The notes beneath the pieces are model-generated. The model had not been told where the DNA came from. It ran no database searches and saw only the letters and a program-made list of their open reading frames with translations. The position numbers and the translations under genes were made by a program. DNA of 64,000 nt, from the NCBI GenBank assembly GCA_902560075.1, contig CACEKE010000004.1, forward strand, positions 41,001 to 105,000, written 5' to 3'. This DNA is from an uncultured Pelagibacteraceae bacterium (lineage in GTDB: Bacteria; Pseudomonadota; Alphaproteobacteria; Pelagibacterales; Pelagibacteraceae). Shown piece by piece: positions 9,691 through 19,525 of the stretch; position 1 is the stretch's first letter; the number at the start of each line of letters is the position of its first letter.

Positions 9691-10515
9691 TTAATCCCTC
9701 AAAAGATCATTTAAACTAGTTTTTGATCTAGTTTTTTCATCAACCGTCTTAATGATTACTACGCAGTACAAATTCGGTCCGCCTGGTTCTTTAGAGGGTA
9801 ATGAACCTGGAACTACAACACTTCCAGCTGGTACTTCACCAGAGGTAATCTCTCCCGTTTTTCTAGAAACTATTTTAGTGCTCTTACCGATGTAACAACC
9901 CATTGAAACTACGCTACCTTTTCTTACAATGACACCCTCAACTATTTCTGAAAGAGCCCCTATAAAACAATTATCCTCAATAATAGTAGGCTTAGAACCA
10001 ATCGGTTCTAATATACCTCCTAAACCGCAACCTGCAGACAAATGACAGTTTGCTCCAAGTCTAGCAGCCGAACCAATTCTAGCTCCAGTGTCAACCATTG
10101 AATTTTCTCCACAGTATCCACCTACGTTAATAAATGAGTTTGGCATTATGACAGCACCCTTTCCAATAAAAGAACCGTTTCGCACCACACAATTTGGCAC
10201 CATTCTGAAACCAGCTTTAGCAAATTCTTTTTCAGTCCACCCAGCTGTTTTACCTGGTAAGTGACTAAAGTCATTCCATGCATTGTACGGTCCTCCAATA
10301 ATTTTTCTATCATTAACTCTAAAAGAAAGAAGTATTCCTTTTTGGATCCAATCATTTATTTTCCAGTCATTACCATTAGGCTCAGCTACAGTTATTTTAC
10401 CCTCATTTAATAAATGGATTGTCTCATTAATCGCGTCAATTATTGATTTATCAGATCTTTTGTTGATCTGATCTTTAATTTTCCAAGCTTCATTAATTAT
10501 TTCTTCAATAGACAT
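9691..10515 (-). CDS. dapD: 2,3,4,5-tetrahydropyridine-2,6-dicarboxylate N-succinyltransferase
   Basis: Hexapeptide-repeat enzyme with GGYCGENSMVDTGARIGS...CHLSAGCGLGGILEP. Confidence 0.96.
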   Translation of the reverse strand: MSIEEIINEAWKIKDQINKRSDKSIIDAINETIHLLNEGKITVAEPNGNDWKINDWIQKGILLSFRVNDRKIIGGPYNAWNDFSHLPGKTAGWTEKEFAKAGFRMVPNCVVRNGSFIGKGAVIMPNSFINVGGYCGENSMVDTGARIGSAARLGANCHLSAGCGLGGILEPIGSKPTIIEDNCFIGALSEIVEGVIVRKGSVVSMGCYIGKSTKIVSRKTGEITSGEVPAGSVVVPGSLPSKEPGGPNLYCVVIIKTVDEKTRSKTSLNDLLRD

Positions 10516-10517
10516 TT

Positions 10518-11189
10518 TTAATTACTTTTTAATAACCTTAATTCTTTTAAAAATAAAGATAGATTTTCAATTTTATAGTCAATGTAATCCTTATCAGACT
10601 CCATTTTCCCCCACTCCTCATTATTTATTAACCAAACAGTCGTACAACCCCTTTTTTTACCTATAGATAAATTTTTTGCAATATCCTCTACATATATTGT
10701 TTCTCTTGGATCTAAATCAAATTTTTCTGTCATCAGATCAAAAGCCCTAGGTTCTGGCTTTGGTTGATATTCTGCGTCTGTAATATCAAATATATTTTCA
10801 AACAAGTCTTCTATACCCAAATGGCTCAATACGTTTTTTGCATGATCTATGCTACCATTTGTAAAAATAAGTTTTCGCATATCTAAATTTTCCAATTCAT
10901 TTCTTAGAACTAAATCTTTCTTCATAAATGAAAGATCTATATCATGTACATATTTTAAAAACTCTTTAGGCGGAATATCGTGATGAATCATTAATCCATT
11001 CAGAGAAGTATTATATTTATAGAAATAATTTGTTTGGAGTTCTTTAGCTTTTTTCAGATCGACATTAAGTTTTTCAGATATATATTTAGTCATTAATTTA
11101 GAAACCTGACCAAACACAGACTCTAGATCTTGATATACTGTTCCATCTAGATCTAATAAAAGATTTTTCTTATTTATCAAATTATTCAT
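10518..11189 (-). CDS. HAD-family pyrimidine 5'-nucleotidase-like protein
   Basis: LLLDLDGTVYQ; FTNGSIDHA; ETIYVEDIAKNL. Confidence 0.85.
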   Translation of the reverse strand: MNNLINKKNLLLDLDGTVYQDLESVFGQVSKLMTKYISEKLNVDLKKAKELQTNYFYKYNTSLNGLMIHHDIPPKEFLKYVHDIDLSFMKKDLVLRNELENLDMRKLIFTNGSIDHAKNVLSHLGIEDLFENIFDITDAEYQPKPEPRAFDLMTEKFDLDPRETIYVEDIAKNLSIGKKRGCTTVWLINNEEWGKMESDKDYIDYKIENLSLFLKELRLLKSN

Positions 11190-12049
11190 TTTCTTATCAA
11201 AGTCCCAGAACCCTTATCTGAAAATATTTCAAATAAAATAGAGTGTTTTTTTCTACCATCAATTATAGCAACAGCTGTAACTCCGTTGTTGACAGCATCT
11301 AAGCATGTATTAATTTTTGGAATCATGCCTTCGGTGATAGTTTTATCGTCTATCATCTCCATGATTTTAGAGGATGATATTTCTTCAATTAAAATTTTAT
11401 CTTTGTTAAGCACACCCTCTACATTCGTCATCAATAGTAACCTTCTCGATTTAAGAGATTTAGCTATCGCTCCAGCAGCAGTATCACCATTAATGTTATA
11501 AGTTTTATTATCAGATCCTAATCCTAGAGGGGATATTATAGGTATTAAATCGTTCTTTATTTTATCAATTATAATCTCATCATTAATTTTATGTGGTATC
11601 CCAACGAAACCTAATTCTTTAGATTCAGGTATAATTTTTAAAACATTATTTTCTTTTGTATTCATGGATATACTTTTACTTCCTATATTTTTTAATGAGG
11701 AAACAATATCTTCATTAAATTCAATAAGAACTTTTTCTACGATATTTATAATTTTTTCATCAGTAACCCTTAAGCCTCTGACAAATTTAGAATTTATATT
11801 TGATTTGTCTAATTCTCTTTTTATTCTTGGCCCACCTCCATGCACAACAACGACTGATAAACCTAGCTTTTGTAATATAGATAGGTCACTAATGAAGTTA
11901 TTAAATATTTGTCTATCGATGAAAACATTACCACCATACTTAATTGTGATTATTTCATCTTTATATTTTTCTATATACTTTGAAACTTCATCAATATTTG
12001 GACCGTTTTTAGGAAGAATTTTTATTAATTCCTCTTTACTAATGCTCAT
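11186..12049 (-). CDS. argB: acetylglutamate kinase
   Basis: TIKYGGNVF, VVHGGGPRIKRELDK, NINGDTAAGAIA. Confidence 0.95.
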   Translation of the reverse strand: MSISKEELIKILPKNGPNIDEVSKYIEKYKDEIITIKYGGNVFIDRQIFNNFISDLSILQKLGLSVVVVHGGGPRIKRELDKSNINSKFVRGLRVTDEKIINIVEKVLIEFNEDIVSSLKNIGSKSISMNTKENNVLKIIPESKELGFVGIPHKINDEIIIDKIKNDLIPIISPLGLGSDNKTYNINGDTAAGAIAKSLKSRRLLLMTNVEGVLNKDKILIEEISSSKIMEMIDDKTITEGMIPKINTCLDAVNNGVTAVAIIDGRKKHSILFEIFSDKGSGTLIRK

Positions 12050-12053
12050 TAAT

Positions 12054-13775
12054 TTAACTTTTAACTTTTATATTTCTATTTATTATATATTGCTGAATTA
12101 TAGTGAGTAAATTTGTGCAAACCCAGTAGAGAATTAACCCAGCAGCAAATGGTGCAAGAATAACTGTCAAAAACAAAGGCATTAACATAAATATTTTCTT
12201 TTGCATTTTCTGCATTTCATCTGATCCAGAAGGTTGTGGTGAGAGCTTCATCTGAAGCCACATAGAACTGCCCATTAGAACGGGAAGCAGGCCAATTTCT
12301 AAAAAAGTTGGAACGCTGTAAGGCAATAATCCAAATAGATTAAAAATAGTCAAAGGGTCCTTAGCGCTTAAATCTTGCCAAACCCAAACCCACGGAGAAT
12401 GTCTCATGGCAAGATCGAGCAATAACAATTTATATAATGAAAAAAAAATCGGAATCTGAATCAATATGGGAAAGCACGAGCTCGCAGGATTTACTCCGTT
12501 GACTTTATATAACTTCATCATTTCTCTTTGAAGCTGCTGTTTGTCATCTTTAAATCTTGTTTTTAAATTTTCAATTTCCGGGCCTAGGCTCTTCATTTTA
12601 CCCATCGATTTCATAGAATATTGGTTTAATGGAAAAAATACTACTCTTACAAGGATAGTTAATAATATGATTGCATAGCCATAGTTTCCTGTAAAGTTGA
12701 AGAAATAACTTAGTATTTTATGCATAGGCACAATTATGAAATAAAGGACTCCGTAATTAACTATAAGGTCTAATTTTTCAATTTTTAGGTCGTCTTTATA
12801 TTTATTAATTTGTTTTATTTCTTTAGCACCTATTAAGCTTTTTACGCTATGTTCAATTAAAGTATTAGGACGGGCCTCATACCCTTTTAAATCAATATAA
12901 CTGGCCCTATACTTATTTTTATAATCTAAATCGAATCTAAAATTTCTACCTTGTTCTGGTATTATAGATGTCATCCAATATTTGTCTCCTTGGATTAAAA
13001 CTCCTGTAGAACCCTCTGTAGAAAATTTATTTTCCTCTACATCGTCATAATCAACTTCTTCAATATTTTCACCAGTAATAAATGTATAACCTTCATGCAG
13101 AATATAAAAATCAGTTAAGTCACTAGGTAGGCTATTACGATTAATTCTAGCAAAGGGATAAACTTTAAATGTATCTTGCGATTTATTTATAAGTGTTTGT
13201 TTGATACTGAACAAATATTTTTCGTCAATTGAAATTAATCTTTCAAATCTTATACCTGAGTCGTTTTCATAATAGATTTTAACTGGGTTACTTGGAGTTA
13301 GTTTCTTTGTGCCATCAATTTTCCAAATTGTATTTGAGTTTGGTGTTTCAATATTTGCTCTAGTAGCCCATCCGGTATTAAAAGTATAACCGTCACTTGT
13401 TGATGCCGGATTAAGCAATTGTATTTTTTCATTACTTTTAAGTGTTTTATTGTAGGCTTTTAATTCTAAATCATCGATAGCTCCACCTAACAAAGAAATT
13501 GAACCTTTAATAAAACTATTTTCGAAGATAATTCGATTATCTTTTTTAAGCGCATCTTCTCTAGTAACAGCCTTAACCTCTATTTTTTCATCAATTATTG
13601 GAGCATCTGTATTTTGATTAATTTCATTTTTACCCTTTTCATTTATTTTATTTAATTCTTCTTGTGTTGGTGCAAAAAAGAGGCCGTATAAAACAATAAC
13701 GGCAGCAGATAAAGTTATAGCAGCTATAATATTCTTAAGATCCACTATTTTTTTCCTCCTCAATTGGACTGTCAA
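12054..13775 (-). CDS. yidC: membrane protein insertase YidC
   Basis: C-terminal YidC/Oxa1 domain (RVVFFPLNQYSMKSMGKMKSL...LYWVCTNLLTIIQQYIINR); the start may be GTG at 13745 rather than 13775. Confidence 0.96.
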   Translation of the reverse strand: MTVQLRRKKIVDLKNIIAAITLSAAVIVLYGLFFAPTQEELNKINEKGKNEINQNTDAPIIDEKIEVKAVTREDALKKDNRIIFENSFIKGSISLLGGAIDDLELKAYNKTLKSNEKIQLLNPASTSDGYTFNTGWATRANIETPNSNTIWKIDGTKKLTPSNPVKIYYENDSGIRFERLISIDEKYLFSIKQTLINKSQDTFKVYPFARINRNSLPSDLTDFYILHEGYTFITGENIEEVDYDDVEENKFSTEGSTGVLIQGDKYWMTSIIPEQGRNFRFDLDYKNKYRASYIDLKGYEARPNTLIEHSVKSLIGAKEIKQINKYKDDLKIEKLDLIVNYGVLYFIIVPMHKILSYFFNFTGNYGYAIILLTILVRVVFFPLNQYSMKSMGKMKSLGPEIENLKTRFKDDKQQLQREMMKLYKVNGVNPASSCFPILIQIPIFFSLYKLLLLDLAMRHSPWVWVWQDLSAKDPLTIFNLFGLLPYSVPTFLEIGLLPVLMGSSMWLQMKLSPQPSGSDEMQKMQKKIFMLMPLFLTVILAPFAAGLILYWVCTNLLTIIQQYIINRNIKVKS

Positions 13776-13983
13776 AGCCTCCAGTGTTAAACCATGGATT
13801 ACATTTTAAAATCCTGAGAAAAGTTTTATAAGTTGCTTTTATAAAATTATAATTGATATAACACTTTAAAGCATAGGTGCTACACGATGGCTCAAATTTA
13901 CAGGAGTTATAAAAAAAAGGACTTAAGAAAAATTTATAAATTTTTATTAATAATATGAATGGGTAATTTATTATAATATTCAT
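13735..13983 (-). CDS. yidD: membrane protein insertion efficiency factor YidD
   Basis: KFEPSCSTYALKCY...GGFDSP; between rnpA and yidC. Confidence 0.95.
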   Translation of the reverse strand: MNIIINYPFILLIKIYKFFLSPFFYNSCKFEPSCSTYALKCYINYNFIKATYKTFLRILKCNPWFNTGGFDSPIEEEKNSGS

Positions 13984-14321
13984 TATTTTATCTTATCAAT
14001 ATCTCTAATTATTTGTTCTTTGATTAATTTAAACTCACCATCAAATACATTTTTTTTTGCAATAAATATATAAGAATATTTTAAATTTATGTTAATTTTT
14101 TTGTATGCTTCTAAAGCAATAGATCTTAACCTACGCTTAATTTTATTTCTAAAAACGGCATTACCTAATTTTTTCTTGGCGATTATCGAATATATAAATT
14201 TATTTTTATCATTTATAGTTAATTTTTTGTAATAGATAGTTACAAACTTGTTTAGTATTTTCTTTCCACTAAGAACAGTTTTAAAATCCTCATTTTTAGA
14301 TAGACTCAATACTTTTGGCAT
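13983..14321 (-). CDS. rnpA: ribonuclease P protein component
   Basis: KKLGNAVFRNKIKRRLRSIALE; rpmH-rnpA-yidD-yidC order. Confidence 0.95.
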   Translation of the reverse strand: MPKVLSLSKNEDFKTVLSGKKILNKFVTIYYKKLTINDKNKFIYSIIAKKKLGNAVFRNKIKRRLRSIALEAYKKININLKYSYIFIAKKNVFDGEFKLIKEQIIRDIDKIK

Positions 14322-14455
14322 TAAACACTAAGTTTTTTTCTACCTTTTTTCCTTCTATTACGTAAAACTTTTTGCCTTTTTTTTGTAGCCATTCTAGACC
14401 TGAACCCGTGCTTGCGAGCCCTTTTTTTCCGAGATGGTTGCCACGTTCTTTTCAT
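14321..14455 (-). CDS. rpmH: 50S ribosomal protein L34 (44 aa, not in supplied ORF track)
   Basis: Manual translation [44 protein letters not shown]; stop overlaps the rnpA start. Confidence 0.97.
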   Translation of the reverse strand: MKRTWQPSRKKRARKHGFRSRMATKKRQKVLRNRRKKGRKKLSV

Positions 14456-14529
14456 AAAGGTTATTCTTAAAATCGATCTTATAGAAAATAAAAGTATATA
14501 AGTACAGTTTTTTTTAATAAATTAATTAA

Positions 14530-15249
14530 ATGATTACTGAAAAAAAAGTCAAAATCACGCTTGCATTAGTATATTTGCTATTGATTACCGCTTTTTTGTG
14601 GTTTTTGTTTACAAATTTTTCCATTAATGACTTTACAAGTTATGAAATTATAAAATCGAATAGAGATACTCTAAACAACTTAAAAAATATTAATATTTTT
14701 TTTTCTATATCAGTATTTTTACTTATTTCAATAATATGGATTCTCTTACTCGGTTTCGGTTCCCCTTTGTTTTTAATTGGTGGTTTTATTTTTGGAAAAT
14801 GGGTTGGAACAATTGTTATTTTAATTGGAATAACAACTGGATCAACTTTACTGTACATTTTCGCCAAATTTTTAGTAAGAGATTATATATTTAATAAATT
14901 TTCTCAAAAATTTAGTTATTTGACTGAAAAATTTAAAAAAAATGAACTAATTTATTTTATTATTTTTAGGGCTGTTGGTGGAATACCATTTTTTATACAA
15001 AATTTGCTACCTATATTATTTAACATAAAAATTAAAAATTATTTAATAGGAACATTTTTAGGAATGGCAATTCAGGTTTTTATTGGTGTATCACTAGGTG
15101 CTGGAATAGATAAACTAATTGATGAAAATGAAAATATGCCCTCAATATTTGATGTGATTTTGATGCCTGATATATATTTACCTGTAATTGGAATTATAGG
15201 TATATTTGTTTGTGCATTTTATTTCAGGAAAAGTTTTTTTAAAAATTAA
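14530..15249 (+). CDS. TVP38/TMEM64 (VTT/DedA-like) membrane protein
   Basis: LGFGSPLFLIGGFIFGKWVGT...FRAVGGIPFFIQNLLPILFNI. Confidence 0.85.
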   Translation: MITEKKVKITLALVYLLLITAFLWFLFTNFSINDFTSYEIIKSNRDTLNNLKNINIFFSISVFLLISIIWILLLGFGSPLFLIGGFIFGKWVGTIVILIGITTGSTLLYIFAKFLVRDYIFNKFSQKFSYLTEKFKKNELIYFIIFRAVGGIPFFIQNLLPILFNIKIKNYLIGTFLGMAIQVFIGVSLGAGIDKLIDENENMPSIFDVILMPDIYLPVIGIIGIFVCAFYFRKSFFKN

Positions 15250-15253
15250 TTTT

Positions 15254-15327
15254 TGGTGCCCCGACCCAGAATTGAACTGGAGACTGATCCTTACCATGGA
15301 TCTGTTATACCATTTAACTATCAGGGC
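15254..15327 (-). tRNA. tRNA-Thr (anticodon GGU)
   Basis: Reverse strand GCCCTGA-TA-GTTA..TAAC-A-GATCC-ATGGTAA-GGATC-AGTC-TCCAG-TTCAATT-CTGGG-TCGGGGC-A-CCA; all four stems fold; CCA encoded. Confidence 0.95.
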
Positions 15328-15429
15328 CAAAATTATGTTATTTATTAAAGACTAGTGTATAAATGTAAATTTGACAAATTATTGACTTAATTTTTCTTTA
15401 ATGACATATATATTAAAATAAATGCTATT

Positions 15430-15630
15430 ATGGGTATTCACTATACATATGGTGCCAATCGAGGCGCAAAAAAAATGGAGAAGCAAGCTAAAAAAGAAAA
15501 AAAACTTGCAGAACGTAGAGCAAAAAAACAAGCAAAATCTGGCATAGCTGAAAAGCCAGAAAAAGAAAATACAATACCTTTAGATACTGTAATTACCTTA
15601 GATCATTTAACAAATCCAGATAAGAAGTAG
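15430..15630 (+). CDS. small Lys-rich protein of unknown function (66 aa)
   Basis: MGIHYTYGANRGAKKMEKQAKKEKKLAERRAKKQAKSG...; intact ORF. Confidence 0.7.
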   Translation: MGIHYTYGANRGAKKMEKQAKKEKKLAERRAKKQAKSGIAEKPEKENTIPLDTVITLDHLTNPDKK

Positions 15631-15636
15631 AAAATA

Positions 15637-15753
15637 ATGTTTAAAAGAAAGAAAGCATCTAAGCTTGATTTGAAAAATGCGTTACGGAAAAATTTAAGAA
15701 AAAGAAAATTATTTAAAAAAAAACAGACTCAAAATAATGATTCTAAACGATAA
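15637..15753 (+). CDS. very small, highly basic protein (38 aa, not in ORF track)
   Basis: ATG..TAA: MFKRKKASKLDLKNALRKNLRKRKLFKKKQTQNNDSKR*; 17 of 38 residues are K/R; overlaps dcd start by 17 nt. Confidence 0.5.
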   Translation: MFKRKKASKLDLKNALRKNLRKRKLFKKKQTQNNDSKR

Positions 15754-16288
15754 GCAAATAAAAAGATTAGCTGAAGAACAAGAAATGATTAGTCCATTTG
15801 TTGGAGAAAGTGTTTCTAGAGGTATTAGTCATGGGCTTAACTCATTTGGATATGATCTTCGTTGTGGGTCAGAATTCAAAATTTTTACAAATATAAATGG
15901 AGCTACTGCTGATCCAAAAAATTTTAGTGAAGACAATTTTATTACAGTAAAAAACGAAGATTCTATTTTAATACCTCCAAATTCTTTTGCACTTGCCTCT
16001 AGTCTTGAATATTTCAAAATGCCAAGAAATGTTACAGGTCTTGTAACAGCAAAATCTACATATGCTAGATGTGGCTTAGGCGTTCCACCAACAGTACTAG
16101 AAGCAGGGTGGGAAGGTGTATTAGTTTGCGAATTTTCAAATCATACAAGTAATTCTATAAGATTATATGCAAATGCAGGTGCAGCTCAAATTTTGTTTTT
16201 TCAAGGTGATCCACCAGACGTTTCTTACTCTGACAGAAAAGGAAAATATCAATTTCAGCAAGGCATAACTTTAGCAAAGTCAAAATAA
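15737..16288 (+). CDS. dcd: dCTP deaminase
   Basis: SAKSTYARCGL, PTVLEAGWEGVLVCEFSN. Confidence 0.95.
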   Translation: MILNDKQIKRLAEEQEMISPFVGESVSRGISHGLNSFGYDLRCGSEFKIFTNINGATADPKNFSEDNFITVKNEDSILIPPNSFALASSLEYFKMPRNVTGLVTAKSTYARCGLGVPPTVLEAGWEGVLVCEFSNHTSNSIRLYANAGAAQILFFQGDPPDVSYSDRKGKYQFQQGITLAKSK

Positions 16289-17554
16289 ATGAAAAAATAT
16301 ATTATCAAAGGTCCCACTAATAGTATTAGTGGAACTGTCAATATTAATGGTGCTAAAAACTCTTGCTTACCATTAATGGCAGCATCAATATTATTTAAAG
16401 ATAAAGTAATTTTAAAAAACGTACCTTTAGTAAAAGACGTAATAACAATGAAAAATCTGTTAATTTCATTAGGTTCAAAGGTAGAAATTTTAAAAAAAAA
16501 TAAGATGATTATAAAAAATAGTAAACCGCATAAACGGAGAGTTCCTTACAAATTAGTTTCTACTATGCGTGCTGGGGTTTTAACTATGGGATCACTATTA
16601 GGCAGATATCAAAAAAAAAAAATTTATGTTGCTAAAGGCGGTGGATGTAGTTTAGGAATTCGTGACATCAATTATCATTTGTCAGGATTTGAAAGTTTAG
16701 CCGCAGAACACCGTTTAGAAAAAGGTTATGTTAGAATCTATTCAAAAAATGGACTTGTAGGAGGTAGCTATAAATTTCCTAAGGTTTCTGTTACGGGTAC
16801 TTCAAATTTGATAATGGCTGCAGTTTTATCTAGAGGAACTCATATAATCAGAAATATTTCCATCGAGCCAGAAGTTATTGACTTAATTACATTCTTAAAT
16901 AATTCCGGATCTAAAATAAAATTTATTGGAAAAAGAAGTGTTAAAATTTTAGGGGTAACGGAATTAAAAAAAGGAGAACATACTATAATAGGTGATAGGA
17001 TAGAAGCTTTTAGCTATTTATGTGTTGGTGCAATTACAAAAGGTAATGTTTTAGTCAAAAAAATAAATCCAAAATTTTTATCGACTGAAATTGAAGTTTT
17101 AAAAAAAATGGGTTGTAAGGTTAAAACAGGAAGGGATTATATTTTTATCAAATCAAAAAAAAAACATTTTCCAATAAAAGTAAAAACAGCTCCTTATCCA
17201 AATTTTGCGACTGACAATATGCCTTCTTTACTTGCAGTTCTAACAAAAGTTCCTGGCAAAAGTCATATTGAGGAAACAATATTTTCAAATCGTTTTATGG
17301 CCGTGCCTGAGCTAGCTCGAATGGGGGCAAATATAAAAGTTAAAAATAACAAGGCAGTTATAATTGGATGTAAAAATTTAATTGGTGCGGATTGTATTTC
17401 TTCTGATTTAAGAACAACTTTTTCTATTATATTAGGTGCCATTGCTGCTAAAGGATCCTCTAATATAAATCGGGTTTATCACGGTGAAAGAGGGCTATTT
17501 AACTTAGTTGGAAAACTAAAAAAGTTAGGGGTGGTAATTAAGTCTGATAATTAA
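16289..17554 (+). CDS. murA: UDP-N-acetylglucosamine 1-carboxyvinyltransferase
   Basis: NINGAKNSCLPLMAA; GGGCSLG; DRIEAFSYLCVGAIT; FATDNMPSLLAVL. Confidence 0.96.
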   Translation: MKKYIIKGPTNSISGTVNINGAKNSCLPLMAASILFKDKVILKNVPLVKDVITMKNLLISLGSKVEILKKNKMIIKNSKPHKRRVPYKLVSTMRAGVLTMGSLLGRYQKKKIYVAKGGGCSLGIRDINYHLSGFESLAAEHRLEKGYVRIYSKNGLVGGSYKFPKVSVTGTSNLIMAAVLSRGTHIIRNISIEPEVIDLITFLNNSGSKIKFIGKRSVKILGVTELKKGEHTIIGDRIEAFSYLCVGAITKGNVLVKKINPKFLSTEIEVLKKMGCKVKTGRDYIFIKSKKKHFPIKVKTAPYPNFATDNMPSLLAVLTKVPGKSHIEETIFSNRFMAVPELARMGANIKVKNNKAVIIGCKNLIGADCISSDLRTTFSIILGAIAAKGSSNINRVYHGERGLFNLVGKLKKLGVVIKSDN

Positions 17555-17953
17555 ATGATAAATAAGTTTTATAAAAAAGTTATTGCTCAAAGACCAGAGG
17601 ATTTAAGCATCATCTCGGCTCTATGTTCTCAGGCTAAAGTAAAACAATCAGATATAAAGTATTTAAAAAATAACAAAGTATTCATATTAACTATAGAAAG
17701 AACAAATAAAGAAAGTGATATAAAAACAGAAAAAATAGGCAGTGTGATTAAGTTCGACTTTGTAGATAATTGTAAATCTAAAAATATTAATCAAAGTGAT
17801 CCTGAAAATATCCTAGAGTTATTTTCAATAAATATTTTTAAGAAAAACGACAATTTTGAAATTCTACTATTATTTTTAAATAACGGCGTTATAACTTTGT
17901 CAACAGAAGTAGTAGAAGTTACAATGGAGGACATAAAAAAAATAGATGATTAA
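17555..17953 (+). CDS. DUF2948 family protein
   Basis: Position between murA and hisD plus pattern KVIAQRPEDLSIISALCSQAKVKQSDI. Confidence 0.75.
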   Translation: MINKFYKKVIAQRPEDLSIISALCSQAKVKQSDIKYLKNNKVFILTIERTNKESDIKTEKIGSVIKFDFVDNCKSKNINQSDPENILELFSINIFKKNDNFEILLLFLNNGVITLSTEVVEVTMEDIKKIDD

Positions 17954-19202
17954 ATTTTTTAATTTTAAAAAAACTAATAATTTTAAAGCATTAGAAAAAT
18001 TTCTTGAAAAAAGAAGAATAGGTAAAAATGTTGATACGTCTATTGTAACGAAAATATTAAATGATGTTAAAAAAAATAAAAACAGAGCTGTCTTAAAATA
18101 CGAAAAAAAATTTAGTAATAATAAAATACTTAATCCAACAAAAGCCGAAATTACAAAATCAATCAAATCTTTGGATCCTAAAGTAAAAAAAGCTATAGAT
18201 ATAGCTTTTGATAGAATTTATAAATTCCATAATTTGCAAAAAAATAAAAATATTAAATATATTGATAGATATAAAAATAAAATTGAGCATGTATATGTAC
18301 CTTTAAATTCTATAGGTATTTATGTGCCTGCAAATTTGCCGTCTACTTTAATGATGAATGCAATCCCGGCAAAAATTTCTCAAGTAAAAAATATTGTTTT
18401 GGCAAATCCAAGATATAATGGAAAGCTAAATGCAGCAGTAATGTATGTAGCAAAAAAATGTAAAATAAATCATATAATCAGTGTAGGTGGCGCACAAGCT
18501 ATTGGAAGTTTAGCTTATATACAAAAAGTTGATAAAATTTTTGGTCCAGGTAGTGACTACGTGGCAAGAGCCAAACGTGAAGTGTTTGGTGATGTCGGTA
18601 TAGAGGGTATGATTGCTGGTCCATCTGAGATTACAGTGGTAGCCGATAATATATCTGACACAAATAAAGTAATTACCTCTATGGCAGCTCAGTCAGAACA
18701 CGGAATTAACTCACAAAGCATATTAATTTCGAAAAATATTAAACTTATTAATTCAGTTAAAAAAAAAATTAAGATTTTGGTAAACAATGTTCCAAGAAGC
18801 AAAATAGTGAAAAGGTCTTTAAAAAAAAATGGTTTGTTAATTTTGGTTAAAGATAAGCAGCAAATTACTAAAATTATAAATATGATAAGTCCAGAACATT
18901 TAGAGTTACTTTCAAAAGATTATAGAAATTTGTTAGACAAGATATATAATGTTGGATCTATTGGACTGGGCCAATATAGTCCCGTTGCAGCGAGTGATTA
19001 TAATGTTGGTACAAACCACACTTTAGGTACTTTAGGATCTGCTAAATTTGCATCTGGTTTGAATTTGAGTGATTTCTATAAAAAAATTAGTCGATTTACC
19101 CTTAGCAAAAAAGGTATTGAAGTTATTGGCAAGCAAGCTATAACTCTTGCCGAATATGAAAACTTACACGTTCATGCACTTAGTATTAAGTCAAGATTTT
19201 AA
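17946..19202 (+). CDS. hisD: histidinol dehydrogenase
   Basis: VPLNSIGIYVPANLPSTLMMNAIPAKISQVKNIVLANP; GPGSDYVARAKREVFGDVGIEGMIAGPSEI; AAQSEHG. Confidence 0.97.
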   Translation: MIKFFNFKKTNNFKALEKFLEKRRIGKNVDTSIVTKILNDVKKNKNRAVLKYEKKFSNNKILNPTKAEITKSIKSLDPKVKKAIDIAFDRIYKFHNLQKNKNIKYIDRYKNKIEHVYVPLNSIGIYVPANLPSTLMMNAIPAKISQVKNIVLANPRYNGKLNAAVMYVAKKCKINHIISVGGAQAIGSLAYIQKVDKIFGPGSDYVARAKREVFGDVGIEGMIAGPSEITVVADNISDTNKVITSMAAQSEHGINSQSILISKNIKLINSVKKKIKILVNNVPRSKIVKRSLKKNGLLILVKDKQQITKIINMISPEHLELLSKDYRNLLDKIYNVGSIGLGQYSPVAASDYNVGTNHTLGTLGSAKFASGLNLSDFYKKISRFTLSKKGIEVIGKQAITLAEYENLHVHALSIKSRF

Positions 19203-19217
19203 ATCATTAATATTTTA

Positions 19218-19436
19218 ATGGCTAAAGAAAATACATTAGAGTTTTCTGGTGAAGTTGTAGAATTATTAAAAAATGCAATGTTTAAGGTACGCCTTTCTAA
19301 TGGGCATACAATTTTGTGCCATAGTGCGGGGCGCATTCGTAAGAACAGGATTCGTATATTACAGGGTGACTCAGTGAAAGTTTCTGTTAGTCCCTATGAT
19401 TTACAAAGAGGAATTATCATATATAGAGGACAATGA
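19218..19436 (+). CDS. infA: translation initiation factor IF-1
   Basis: 72 aa: [72 protein letters not shown]. Confidence 0.97.
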   Translation: MAKENTLEFSGEVVELLKNAMFKVRLSNGHTILCHSAGRIRKNRIRILQGDSVKVSVSPYDLQRGIIIYRGQ

Positions 19437-19451
19437 TAATTCATATTTATT

Positions 19452-19525
19452 GCCTTGGTAGCTCAGGTGGTAGAGCAGAGCCCTGAAAAGGCTTGTGTCG
19501 GTGGTTCGAGTCCGCCCCAAGGCAC
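19452..19525 (+). tRNA. tRNA-Phe (anticodon GAA)
   Basis: GCCTTGG-TA-GCTC..GAGC-A-GAGCC-CTGAAAA-GGCTT-...-GGTGG-TTCGAGT-CCGCC-CCAAGGC-A; followed by CCT, so CCA is not encoded. Confidence 0.96.
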
